A DNA stretch of 64,000 bases from Enterobacter cloacae complex sp. ECNIH7 (GTDB lineage: Bacteria > Pseudomonadota > Gammaproteobacteria > Enterobacterales > Enterobacteriaceae): the NCBI RefSeq assembly GCF_002208095.1, contig NZ_CP017990.1:4216001-4280000 (forward strand). Direction: 5' to 3'. Positions 23,901-31,969 of this stretch are shown here, in pieces. A program made the position numbers and the translations under genes. The notes beneath the pieces are model-generated. The model saw only the letters and a program-made list of their open reading frames with translations. It was not told the DNA's origin and ran no database searches. Numbering within the stretch: the stretch's first letter is position 1; every line of letters starts with the position of its first letter.

Positions 23901-25998
23901 TTTGCCCCCCCGAATATGCCGCATCACCGCCTGTCCACCAGGATTCTCCAGTTCGGTAATTCTGCTCCATGTTGTCAGCCAGCTGCTTCAGGCTCGCGGG
24001 CATGTAAGGATCGTCGTTATCAGCCGGCAACGGCATCCTGATTTTCCACAGGCGCCCTCCTTCAAGCAGGGCAAATGCCTGCCCTTTCGGCAGGTTGATA
24101 ACGTCTGAAGGGTTGAGCATCGGGACTTTAACCAGACTGACCTGGTCCTGAACGTTACTGTTAAAATCAGTACCCTCTCCCGGCCGGGATACGTCAGTGA
24201 CACCCGATGTAAGGGTTTTCTGGTAGACGTCAACTTCCGGTAATTGGTCGGTCAGGAGCATGGCAGTGTTTTTTTCACGCACACGGAGCATTATCAATGA
24301 GTTGAAGTTCCCCACTACCTGATTCGCTTTAGCACTGCTGCCTATACGGGCCTCGATGTCCGAAAGAGTCTGCGTATATGCAGTCACCTGGAAGCCCGCA
24401 CCACCCCCTTTGTTGATGAGAGGAATAAACTCATCACCCATTAACTCGTTAAACTCGTCACAGTGAAGATTTATCGCCACTTTCGAACTTTTTCTGCCAT
24501 CCTCATCACCGAGACCGAATTTATAGATGTGTCCACCTTCGGAAACGAGATCAGCGAACATGCTGTTGCCGACTGCTGCTGCGACAACAGGGTCGGATAG
24601 TGCATCGAGGCCGATATAAACCACGCCGCGCGATTTTATAATGTTATGCCAGTCCAGGATCGGTCTCGGATCGTTCAGGTCCGTATAGTCAGGTGCCAGC
24701 AATGCGGCCGTTTTACCAGTTGTAAGCTTTTCAAGCAGCGGCAGCAGTGACGCAACAATTTTGTCGAAATACGTTCGATCATATTGCACAGCGCTACGTA
24801 GCCCATCCAGCACCGGGTCCCACAGTTTTTTTCCTTCTTCGCTGGCCAGTACCTGCTCAATAGCCCAGATATTCATGCCATTAGGCCTGCCCTGCATGTG
24901 ACGCGGCAGATCCTTCTCGCTTATACCGCTACCTAACAGCGCTTCGACTGTACTCAGCAACTGTGGTGCCTTTTCACTCAGCATATTCTCAACATAGGTT
25001 TCGTACAGTTCACCTATGTTTGTCACGTAACGCAGTATGAGACCGTAATCAGGACGCTGGCCAAGTGCGACCAGCGCACGGGTAATAATATTGACAAATC
25101 GCCAAGCAAATTCCCGAAATGCAGCAGAATTGCCCTCTCCGGAGAGCTGTCCTGCAACACGTGATGCTACTTCCGAGATACGGCTGAACCGTCCAACGGC
25201 ATTGTAGCGAGCGCTTATATCTGGCCATCCGAGGTGGAACACCCAGAAGTTATCCTGACGACCAGCACGGTGTGCCTCGGCATACATTCGCCTCAACAGA
25301 TCGGCATCTCCTTTCGGGTCAAACACGATGACAACTTCATGCTCGCCTGCAGCGTTTTTACGGCGAATATCCTGTGTGATAAGTAACTCAGCAAGCCGGG
25401 TTTTACCGACTCGTGTGGTGCCGATAACCAGTGTATGCCCTACACGTTCTCCGAGATCATAGGTGACCGTAGTTTCATCCAGTTCCACACCATGGTAAAT
25501 GGGGCTTCCTCCTACAGGAGGCAACGGGCGAAACGGGTTGAGCGCCGAATCAGTTCGTGTCAGCCTGCACAACCACGGCAAGCTGTACTCCATCTTTTTT
25601 TCCAGATCGCGTGCCAGGCGATAAATAACAGAAGGTTGTACGTAGACCTCACACTCCGGACGCCTCGCTTCCAGAAGACGCTGCGTATGGCGGGGAGACC
25701 ACTGGAAGCCCTTGCCAAGGAACAAGTGCCGCTGGCTGACGGGGATCTGCTCGCTGGTCAGTACATATCGGGGCAAACGGCGAATGTTTTGGCGGTAACG
25801 GAGTATTTTCATCCCCTCAGATGTACGCTTCAGCGCCAGTACACCAAACCCCGCGGCGGTCACCCAACTGACCGATGGTGCGAGCGCGACAGCCCAAGGG
25901 GCCGTAAGGCAAATAAAGGTTGCGCTACCCGCCGCCGCAGCGGAATACAGTTCAACCGCCGGGCGAAGGAGGGATTCCATCACGTACTTGTCGCTCAT
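23887..25998 (-). CDS. traD: Type IV coupling protein TraD, PFGI-1 class (TIGR03743 type)
   Basis: A 703-aa coupling ATPase that brings the relaxase-DNA complex to the mating channel. It has hydrophobic N-terminal segments (residues about 15-55), Walker A GTTRVGKTR (about 191-199), VIVFDPKGDADLL shortly after, and a Walker B-like INLHCDEFNEL around residue 515. The C-terminal tail carries AFALLEGGRLWKIRMP, common in this class. Length agrees with the family. It overlaps the downstream membrane gene and the upstream 75-aa gene by 4-14 bp. No key residue is missing. Confidence 0.93.
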   Translation of the reverse strand: MSDKYVMESLLRPAVELYSAAAAGSATFICLTAPWAVALAPSVSWVTAAGFGVLALKRTSEGMKILRYRQNIRRLPRYVLTSEQIPVSQRHLFLGKGFQWSPRHTQRLLEARRPECEVYVQPSVIYRLARDLEKKMEYSLPWLCRLTRTDSALNPFRPLPPVGGSPIYHGVELDETTVTYDLGERVGHTLVIGTTRVGKTRLAELLITQDIRRKNAAGEHEVVIVFDPKGDADLLRRMYAEAHRAGRQDNFWVFHLGWPDISARYNAVGRFSRISEVASRVAGQLSGEGNSAAFREFAWRFVNIITRALVALGQRPDYGLILRYVTNIGELYETYVENMLSEKAPQLLSTVEALLGSGISEKDLPRHMQGRPNGMNIWAIEQVLASEEGKKLWDPVLDGLRSAVQYDRTYFDKIVASLLPLLEKLTTGKTAALLAPDYTDLNDPRPILDWHNIIKSRGVVYIGLDALSDPVVAAAVGNSMFADLVSEGGHIYKFGLGDEDGRKSSKVAINLHCDEFNELMGDEFIPLINKGGGAGFQVTAYTQTLSDIEARIGSSAKANQVVGNFNSLIMLRVREKNTAMLLTDQLPEVDVYQKTLTSGVTDVSRPGEGTDFNSNVQDQVSLVKVPMLNPSDVINLPKGQAFALLEGGRLWKIRMPLPADNDDPYMPASLKQLADNMEQNYRTGESWWTGGDAAYSGGQNVSA

Positions 25999-26222
25999 AT
26001 AAAAGCCCTCCCCTGGAACAGAGCAAAAGTTTTATCATTGAGTTTGAGGAATAAATGAGCAGAATCTGTGGCCTTGCGGAATACGGCTAGAAATAAATAA
26101 AAGAAAAGAAATAACCCAAACATCAGCAAAGAAATCAATACAGACCGGAATATGAAAATCCGGAAAGAAACCAAAAGCCACACCGAACCAATAAACGGTA
26201 ATGTTGATGTGGAAAAATTCAT
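25995..26222 (-). CDS. Small hydrophobic protein next to traD (75 aa)
   Basis: A 75-aa protein with two strongly hydrophobic stretches (GSVWLLVSFRIFIFRSVLIS and FGLFLFFYLFLAVF) and a short basic tail. It overlaps the traD start by 4 bp and begins 5 bp from the stop of the nuclease gene, which supports a translated gene within the operon. Its base composition is more AT-rich than its neighbours. I do not recognise it. Confidence 0.55.
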   Translation of the reverse strand: MNFSTSTLPFIGSVWLLVSFRIFIFRSVLISLLMFGLFLFFYLFLAVFRKATDSAHLFLKLNDKTFALFQGRAFI

Positions 26223-26227
26223 CTGTA

Positions 26228-26776
26228 TTACCTCTTTTTTAATGGCCGGAGAACATGTTCAACGGATTCACCAGACAGCAGTAGCAAAAGGGAAGACCCG
26301 CTTATGAGCAAAATTTCCGGGTAATCACTGAAATACTTAAAACTGATAAAACCTGTTCGTCCTGTGTGTACAAACAGACCTCTGCATTTTTCTTGTCGGA
26401 CTAACTCACCAAACTGGCGGACATGTTCAGGACGAACAGCACTGGCAAATCGTTTAGCCTGGACAAGCCACCTTTCCTGACCAATCCAGAACTGACCATC
26501 AATACCACCATCACCGCTGTAACTCGGATTACGCCTGACCGGTATTCCTCGCCGCTCTATGGCGGTCAGAATCATCTCCTCGAAAACATAGGGATTAATC
26601 TTCCGTAAATATAAAACCTGCTGCCCCGCTTTCAGCTCAGGCAGTTTTAGCAACACCCTGTTAGCCGTCTGTCGATTACGCTGATGTCTGCGGACACGGG
26701 CACTTCTTGTATTACACCGCAGCCAAAAAGCTGTGAGTGAAATGAAAGCCAATAATATGAAAACCACTGTGGTCAT
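26228..26776 (-). CDS. Mrr-like restriction endonuclease domain protein with membrane anchor (182 aa)
   Basis: An N-terminal membrane helix (TVVFILLAFISLTAFWL) is followed by a basic linker and a PD-(D/E)xK nuclease fold of the Mrr type. FEEMILTAIERRGI precedes the catalytic GDGGIDGQF (Asp) and WLVQAKRF (Q-x-K), and the end has RGLFVHTG. Mrr-type domains cut DNA, often modified DNA. Homologues embedded in SPI-7-type transfer operons are known, but their function is not established to my knowledge. The membrane anchor and place between the PFL_4695-type gene and traD suggest action on DNA during transfer or recipient entry, not classical restriction. The catalytic residues appear intact. Confidence 0.8.
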   Translation of the reverse strand: MTTVVFILLAFISLTAFWLRCNTRSARVRRHQRNRQTANRVLLKLPELKAGQQVLYLRKINPYVFEEMILTAIERRGIPVRRNPSYSGDGGIDGQFWIGQERWLVQAKRFASAVRPEHVRQFGELVRQEKCRGLFVHTGRTGFISFKYFSDYPEILLISGSSLLLLLSGESVEHVLRPLKKR

Positions 26777-27303
26777 TGCGCTAATCCATCAGCGGTAATC
26801 AGGACAGGGTAATGCGTCAGTTTCAATCGCTGTGCCAAATCACCGCCGCGAACAGGGACCATCTCAGTACCTGGCAAGAGTCCTCTAAGCGTGTTGAGCG
26901 CACTTTCAGTCGTAACATTCACTACCATTCCTGTGGCGCCCATCCCTTTCAGTTCAGCACCACGCTGCCGCAGCCAGGCTCGGGAAATATCATCATCGCC
27001 AATCACAAAAACAGGGGGCAAACCGGGTAACTGCAGAGGGCGAGACGTCACCTTTCCGGGTGTCATTTCCGGTGTATTAACGGGCAACATATCGGAAATA
27101 GACAGCGATGACGGTGGTTCAGGCAAGGAAGAAACATCGGACAAATGCGACTCCTCACCTGAATTAATCGCCTCGAATAATGGTCTGGTTGACTCCCCGC
27201 CCAGATCCCCGACCACTGTCAGCGAAGCAAAACAACTAAACGCTGCTGTAAGCAGTGATACACAAAAGATGCCATTGAAATATTTATCGATATTTTTTTT
27301 CAT
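26773..27303 (-). CDS. ICE exported protein (TIGR03765 / PFL_4695 type)
   Basis: A 176-aa protein with a signal sequence (GIFCVSLLTAAFSCFASL) and a C-terminal domain containing VFVIGDDDISRAWLRQRG and LTHYPVLITADGLAQ at the end. Both are typical of the PFL_4695-like group. It overlaps the nuclease gene by 4 bp downstream and the transglycosylase gene by 4 bp upstream. The role in conjugation is unknown. The domain layout suggests a periplasmic factor. Confidence 0.82.
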   Translation of the reverse strand: MKKNIDKYFNGIFCVSLLTAAFSCFASLTVVGDLGGESTRPLFEAINSGEESHLSDVSSLPEPPSSLSISDMLPVNTPEMTPGKVTSRPLQLPGLPPVFVIGDDDISRAWLRQRGAELKGMGATGMVVNVTTESALNTLRGLLPGTEMVPVRGGDLAQRLKLTHYPVLITADGLAQ

Positions 27304-27923
27304 TGAGGTTCAACCCAGGTTAATGAGTGACTGGCCAGAGCAACCGGCCCCCCTTCAGGGACCTTAATATCAGGTGCGATCTGACTTAGCTTGCGGCGTA
27401 CGATAGCCATATATTTTGCTGCCGGCTTACCACCGGCCGGGTGGTGATAACAGCCAGCAGCTTTAATCCAGCTTCCAGGCTGAGCGTCATAGCAGGCACG
27501 GAGAATTCGGGCCGCTGCACGAAGATTTGTGTAGGGATCAAAAGCATCACGAAAGGATGGGAAAAGATGCCCGTTCCACCCAAGATTGACCTGGGCTACA
27601 CCGACATCGATACGCTTGAGAGGGTAGCGCTGCATAAATCCAAGAAGTGCCGCAAAGGCCTCCTCGCGGGTTTCAAAGTGGTATCCTTTCCCTGCTACAT
27701 TAATAGTCCAGGGCCATGGTTTAGACCCCCATGCGGTTTTACGGGTGCTTTCGGCCATCGCCAGCGAGTAAAGCGATTCTGCCGGAACGCGCTCGGCAGC
27801 AGCAATGACCCGATAAGCCTGCGGAACTACCTGAACACTGCTATTTACATTCACGACCGCCAGGCAACCAGTGCTGACAAACCATAAACAGCAAGCCAGT
27901 TTCAGAATGCGGCAATTTGCCAT
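27300..27923 (-). CDS. Lytic transglycosylase of the transfer operon (SLT family)
   Basis: Start set at the ATG at 27923 (MANCRILKLACCLWFVSTGCLA) behind GAAGAGGG; the frame upstream belongs to the previous gene. The 207-aa product has a signal peptide and an SLT fold. The catalytic Glu is in SLAMAESTRK, followed by the GVAQVNLGWNGH segment and the C-terminal AAGCYHHPAGG. It would locally open peptidoglycan for the mating channel. The pil cluster encodes a second transglycosylase (PilT), so the element has two. Confidence 0.87.
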   Translation of the reverse strand: MANCRILKLACCLWFVSTGCLAVVNVNSSVQVVPQAYRVIAAAERVPAESLYSLAMAESTRKTAWGSKPWPWTINVAGKGYHFETREEAFAALLGFMQRYPLKRIDVGVAQVNLGWNGHLFPSFRDAFDPYTNLRAAARILRACYDAQPGSWIKAAGCYHHPAGGKPAAKYMAIVRRKLSQIAPDIKVPEGGPVALASHSLTWVEPQ

Positions 27924-28627
27924 CCCTCTTCTCTCTGCTGCAAAATAACTGGCATCTGACCTTGCCCATAGCGCTGCCACAAACCGCGATCATGATTTAG
28001 GGTAATTTGCCGATTACGCACTTTTTCGACTGGTATGCCATGGCTTATTGCCCATGATCTGATTTTTTCGTCGCTCACGTCATTTCCGACAAGGTAAATA
28101 TCTACCGGTCTGTTGTCGGCGATAACAGCAGCAAGCCGAGCATCACAGCGTGAACATGACTCTTTGACAAATAACGCCAGTCTTCCTTGTGTGTCATGAG
28201 CGATACCCGCGGCATTCCCCATATTCACGGCCAATGTTTCAGGATAAAGACGAAGCCAGGCAGTGTTTATTTCTCGTTGAAATGCGAGTTCTTTCTCGGT
28301 ACGGGCGTATTCGTGTTTTACCCACAATTCAGCCAGCCGACGGCGCTCAGATGAATTATCTGTCTCGACGCCCAGGGCAGTGAGAGGATCAAGACCAGGG
28401 GACATAATGCCTCTGGCTCCTTTCATCAACGACTGATAGCGACTCCAGTCCTCATCTGAAAGCCCCCATTGTTGACCCTGTTGCTGCGTCTGAACCTGGT
28501 TTGCTGATGATGCCTGCAGGGATGTTTGCTGACTCTGATTCGATTGAGTGGTAACTGTTGATGCCGCCACACACAGCGGCAAGGAAAGTACACCTGCCAT
28601 CAAAATTCTTCTCATCTGATGCTTCAT
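27902..28627 (-). CDS. ICE exported protein (TIGR03759 / PFL_4693 type)
   Basis: A 241-aa exported protein: signal peptide (ILMAGVLSLPLCVAAS), Gln/Ser-rich linker, and a C-terminal domain with GRLALFVKESCSRCDARLAAV. The last contains a C-x2-C reminiscent of a thioredoxin-like fold. The segment MSPGLDPLTALGVE is characteristic of the group. It opens the block that continues to traD. The CxxC suggests redox or metal binding, but this is inference. Confidence 0.82.
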   Translation of the reverse strand: MKHQMRRILMAGVLSLPLCVAASTVTTQSNQSQQTSLQASSANQVQTQQQGQQWGLSDEDWSRYQSLMKGARGIMSPGLDPLTALGVETDNSSERRRLAELWVKHEYARTEKELAFQREINTAWLRLYPETLAVNMGNAAGIAHDTQGRLALFVKESCSRCDARLAAVIADNRPVDIYLVGNDVSDEKIRSWAISHGIPVEKVRNRQITLNHDRGLWQRYGQGQMPVILQQREEGWQIAAF

Positions 28628-28639
28628 ATGTCTGGTCTC

Positions 28640-29506
28640 TTATTGAACCTGTAAACTCTGTTGGGCACCGTTCACGCTGAAAACAGCGGTACCACTGTCC
28701 TGGATAGAACGAAGCGTCCACCCCAGCATCCCGTCTCCCGGTGAAAGCAACCGCATATCTGATATTTGGGAATTTCCACGGGGGATGACGACTGCGAACA
28801 TCTGCCCGCCGCGCCGCTCAATGCCGGTCAGTACAAACGGTGCTTCAACAGCTGCGCGCCTGACTGACCGCTCAGGCTTTTTTACGATCTGGCCTGTCCC
28901 GGATTTTGAAGATGTTTTGCTCTTAGTGACTGGTTGCTGGTTCTGCTTCGATTCTTTCTGAGAAGTGTTGCTTTCAGCTTTGCTCAGCCCGGCAACTCGC
29001 GATTCAACCTGTGACAACCGTGAGTTAATGTCATCAATACGTTCAGAGTGTTCGTCTATCGCGGTACGCCGCGCCAGGGCTTCTGAGGAAAGTTTGTTAA
29101 TGCTTCCTGTTAATTTTGAATGTTCCTCCTGGAAATCAGCTAACTGGTTTTGTACTGATTCAAGCCCTGATGAGACAGACTCGAGCTGCTTCTCGTGTTT
29201 CCGGCTTTGAGCTTCGAGCGAAGTAACCGAACCAGACAACTGGCTCATCTGACCGCTGCGAAAAGCGGCATCCAGGGAGTTCACCCGAATACTCAGATCA
29301 GAGATTTGCTGTGCCATGATCACAATCGTGGCCACAGAACCAACAAGAGAAACAATGAGGAATCCCAGACCTCCAATCCGGACTATTTTTTTCAGGTTAA
29401 TGGGAACCAACCGGCGAGCCTCTGGCTCAGCAGGCACAACTTTCGAAGAAGTAACCTCTGGATTTTCAGGTATAACTTCTTCCGGGACGACTTGACTGAC
29501 TGACAT
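28640..29506 (-). CDS. Inner-membrane coiled-coil protein between rci and the transfer genes
   Basis: Start chosen at the ATG at 29506 behind AAGGAT, giving 288 aa. It has a Pro/Glu-rich cytoplasmic N-terminus and one membrane helix (GLGFLIVSLVGSVATIVIMA). A coiled coil at about residues 75-185 follows (SLEAQSRKHEKQLESVSSGL), then a Ser/Lys-rich linker. A small C-terminal beta domain (FVLTGIERRGGQMFAVVIP) closes the protein. Similar bitopic proteins occur at this position in SPI-7-type elements and resemble IncI TraP. I am not certain of the family. It may join the pilus and the T4SS functionally because of its place between the two clusters. Confidence 0.7.
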   Translation of the reverse strand: MSVSQVVPEEVIPENPEVTSSKVVPAEPEARRLVPINLKKIVRIGGLGFLIVSLVGSVATIVIMAQQISDLSIRVNSLDAAFRSGQMSQLSGSVTSLEAQSRKHEKQLESVSSGLESVQNQLADFQEEHSKLTGSINKLSSEALARRTAIDEHSERIDDINSRLSQVESRVAGLSKAESNTSQKESKQNQQPVTKSKTSSKSGTGQIVKKPERSVRRAAVEAPFVLTGIERRGGQMFAVVIPRGNSQISDMRLLSPGDGMLGWTLRSIQDSGTAVFSVNGAQQSLQVQ

Positions 29507-29712
29507 TTCAAAATCCTTATAGCTGCGCAGAACAGCCATAAGGTGCAAAAAACGTCATTCTATGGCGATGATTAACTCATCTGCCATTTCTGAAGTTTTT
29601 TTCGGCGGGGAAACCAGGTCGGAGGGGATCATCTGGAAAGGCCACTTTCATAACAGCGCAGCCAAAAACGTCCTTGTTTATGATGTGTTTGAATCCAGGG
29701 GTTCACAGAATT

Positions 29713-30834
29713 TCAGAGCGGATTAATAAGCACACGAGTTGGGTCATTGGCTTTGATATTGCCTGGTGGGGGGAGTCGTTCTCCAGAACGAGCAGCAAGA
29801 GCCTGAATTCTGAGAAGCTCAAAAGAGGCTTTCTGGATAACGTCTTCCTTTGTTTGCGCTTCAAGTGAAGGATGTTCAAGATCAGGGAAGCGTAAAACAA
29901 TACCGTTATTGCTGCTCTCAAGTTCAGCAGGATACGGAACAAAGATCGCCGCCAGTTTCTGCGCCTGTCGTTTACGTATATCGAGTTTACTAACCAGCTG
30001 CGTCGCACGAAGGTGGGTATAGCGTTTTAGCATCGTCAGGCTCTTGTGTCCTGATATCGCTGCAATTTCCATAACATTCAGTGTTCCGAGCTCAAAGAGA
30101 CGGCTTATAGCTTCGTGTCGTAGATCATGAAAATGCAAATCGACAATGCCTAAAGCCTGTATAACTTCTCGCCAGGCGCTTTTAAACCCATTGGATGTAT
30201 AACTGAAAACAGGTCCGGATAGAGGGCCGGAATACTCTCTTAATACCTTTCTGGCTTTAAAAGACAACGGAACATCCCTTACGCTCCCATTTTTAGTGAG
30301 AGGCAAATGAGCGATGCCAATGTGCAGGTCGATATTCTCCCAGCGAAGTGAGAGGATCTCCCCCTGACGCATAGCCGTTTCAAGGGCCAAATGAAAAATG
30401 GCTGCCAACTCGATATTTCGTTTTGCCAGCGCCCTGCCAATCTTTCGCTCCTCCTGAGATGTCAATCTTCGGGTTCGCCCTTTGGAGGCCGGTGGTTTTC
30501 GTACATGCTCAACAGGGTTATGAGTACATGTTCCCCATTCAATTCGAGCAAGGTTATAAAGGGCAGATAGCAACGCAAGTTCAAGTCGGACACTTGCAGG
30601 GCTATTAGTTCGCCCCGTTTTACCACTTACTTCAGAGAGTCGCTGATCACGGTATTCTGCAATATCAACCGAAGTAATCTCATGCATGTATCGCCTGGCA
30701 AGAGCTGAACGCTTTATAACATTTATCCGATAAAACTCCTGCAGATGGCCCCGCTTTTGCACAGATGCACAACCGTAATATTTATCAAGAGCTACACCCA
30801 GCTCCATTTTCTTAATTCGCTGTCTGAGTTGCAT
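29713..30834 (-). CDS. rci: Shufflon-specific tyrosine recombinase Rci
   Basis: A 373-aa tyrosine recombinase directly downstream of the shufflon, as in plasmid R64 and SPI-7. The catalytic set is visible: Arg in [10 protein letters not shown], His-x-x-Arg in [11 protein letters not shown], His in SGHKSLTM, and the nucleophile Tyr in LKRYTHL. The N-terminal segment contacts DNA, and the C-terminal ~80 residues form the extra tail found in Rci proteins. R64 Rci is of similar length and inverts only between oppositely oriented sfx sites. The ATG has AGGA at good spacing. It should recombine the five repeats at 30874-32252. Confidence 0.93.
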   Translation of the reverse strand: MQLRQRIKKMELGVALDKYYGCASVQKRGHLQEFYRINVIKRSALARRYMHEITSVDIAEYRDQRLSEVSGKTGRTNSPASVRLELALLSALYNLARIEWGTCTHNPVEHVRKPPASKGRTRRLTSQEERKIGRALAKRNIELAAIFHLALETAMRQGEILSLRWENIDLHIGIAHLPLTKNGSVRDVPLSFKARKVLREYSGPLSGPVFSYTSNGFKSAWREVIQALGIVDLHFHDLRHEAISRLFELGTLNVMEIAAISGHKSLTMLKRYTHLRATQLVSKLDIRKRQAQKLAAIFVPYPAELESSNNGIVLRFPDLEHPSLEAQTKEDVIQKASFELLRIQALAARSGERLPPPGNIKANDPTRVLINPL

Positions 30835-30873
30835 CGCATATTCCTAAAAAGATTAGAAATATATCACATACTA

Positions 30874-30893
30874 CTGTCAATCCGGTGCGTGGA
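30874..30893 (+). repeat. sfx-like shufflon site 1
   Basis: Core CAATCCGGTGCGTGG with one base different (C for T) from the other four sites. It begins silent cassette A and lies 40 bp from the rci start. Orientation is direct with sites 2-4. Confidence 0.9.
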
Positions 30894-31138
30894 AATCATC
30901 CCAAAACAAGTTCTCGATACAGGCTTTCGATGTGGGGAAAAATGTCACTAACAGTGATATTGGAATCCATGCTTATTGCTCATGGACGAACTTAAATGGT
31001 TCACCTTTTGGTGGATTTCAGAAGGTATATGCAGATAGTTCAAATCGCTGGTTTGTTACCAATACGCGATGGGGTGATTACGAATCAGGAGGGACAATCA
31101 CTGTCACTTGCTTAAATCTACCTGGTGCCGGAATTTGA
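30874..31138 (+). CDS. Silent pilV C-terminal cassette A
   Basis: Reading in the PilV frame through site 1 gives [13 protein letters not shown] and continues to TGA at 31136-31138, directly before site 2. The 88-residue alternative tip has two cysteines beyond the site (AYCSW, VTCLN) and no start codon or promoter of its own. It would be expressed only after inversion between site 1 and site 5. Such cassettes encode alternative adhesin tips that decide recipient specificity. Confidence 0.85.
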
Positions 31139-31158
31139 CTGTCAATCCGGTGTGTGGC
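31139..31158 (+). repeat. sfx-like shufflon site 2
   Basis: Core CAATCCGGTGTGTGG, direct with sites 1, 3 and 4. It follows the stop codon of cassette A without a gap. Confidence 0.9.
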
Positions 31159-31457
31159 AAGGAAATGAAATTTCTACTGTTTACCCAGGATTTATTGACT
31201 ATGGATCACATGTAGAAATGTTCGGAACCATATACGGTATTGGCGACGATAGCTGTGTCAACAGCGGATTTCCGGTACTGGTAAGCCAGGTTCTATCGCT
31301 TACAGGAAGTGTATCTGATCTTAGTTCTCTGGCTAATGCTGGAGTAACCTCTGCTTACTTTACAGTCATAAATGGAAGCCAATTTCGCGTTTGCGTAAAA
31401 AACAAAGATTCAAGCCGCAGCAACAACATTGCGTGGCGTGCATTAGCAATTAAATAA
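31139..31457 (+). CDS. Silent pilV C-terminal cassette B
   Basis: In the PilV frame the site reads CQSGVWQGNEIS and the frame stays open to the TAA at 31455-31457. It is the longest alternative tip (105 residues) and has a cysteine in each half (DDSCVN, FRVCVK). It has no own start signal and is silent in the present arrangement. Confidence 0.85.
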
Positions 31458-31459
31458 AC

Positions 31460-31479
31460 CTGTCAATCCGGTGTGTGGA
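31460..31479 (+). repeat. sfx-like shufflon site 3
   Basis: Core CAATCCGGTGTGTGG, 2 bp after the stop of cassette B, direct with sites 1, 2 and 4. Confidence 0.9.
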
Positions 31480-31712
31480 AATCTCAAGATTCTGGTCATT
31501 ACACTGATGTCGCAATGTGGGAAACCACCTCAACAAAAGGAGTTACATATCAGGTCCCAGGTGTTCATAAATACTGCTTTATTTCTGGATTAATGTCGGC
31601 AGGTGACAATGGTACATGCCGTGTATATCCGTCCGGTTCTTCGTGGTGGCTTGACCTGATCGGTTACAACGGAAGCAGCACTCAAAGATGTTGGGTAAGC
31701 TGTATCGATTGA
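31460..31712 (+). CDS. Silent pilV C-terminal cassette C
   Basis: The PilV frame gives CQSGVWKSQDSGHYT and continues to a TGA at 31710-31712. The 83-residue tip has three further cysteines (YCFIS, GTCRV, RCWVSC) and ends in Asp. It is unrelated in sequence to the other tips except for the shared CQSG start. Confidence 0.85.
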
Positions 31713-31713
31713 A

Positions 31714-31733
31714 CTGTCAATCCGGTGTGTGGA
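31714..31733 (+). repeat. sfx-like shufflon site 4
   Basis: Core CAATCCGGTGTGTGG, 1 bp after the stop of cassette C, direct with sites 1-3. It is the nearest partner for inversion with site 5. Confidence 0.9.
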
Positions 31734-31954
31734 AAAACAATGCTGAAATCGGTGATTTGTTCTTCTCTCCTGATATCGGCTCCGGTCAATCACGTAATAT
31801 TGGGCAACATAAATATTGTGCATTGTCTCAGACACGATTCGATTACAACAATTACCGTGCCTGCGTTTTGGTAAGAAACTCAAATGGCACATGGACCTTG
31901 TCGGCTCCAAAGGTTGGTAATGGGCAAGCGAATTGCGTTGCCGTCTGTTTCTGA
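31714..31954 (+). CDS. Silent pilV C-terminal cassette D
   Basis: The PilV frame gives CQSGVWKNNAEIGD and stays open to a TGA at 31952-31954. It converges on the tail of the expressed PilV (stop at 31970) with only 15 bp between and no sfx site there. The tip ends NCVAVCF, similar to the WVSCID end of cassette C, so the two may share ancestry. Confidence 0.85.
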
Positions 31955-31969
31955 CAACTGATTTGGCGT

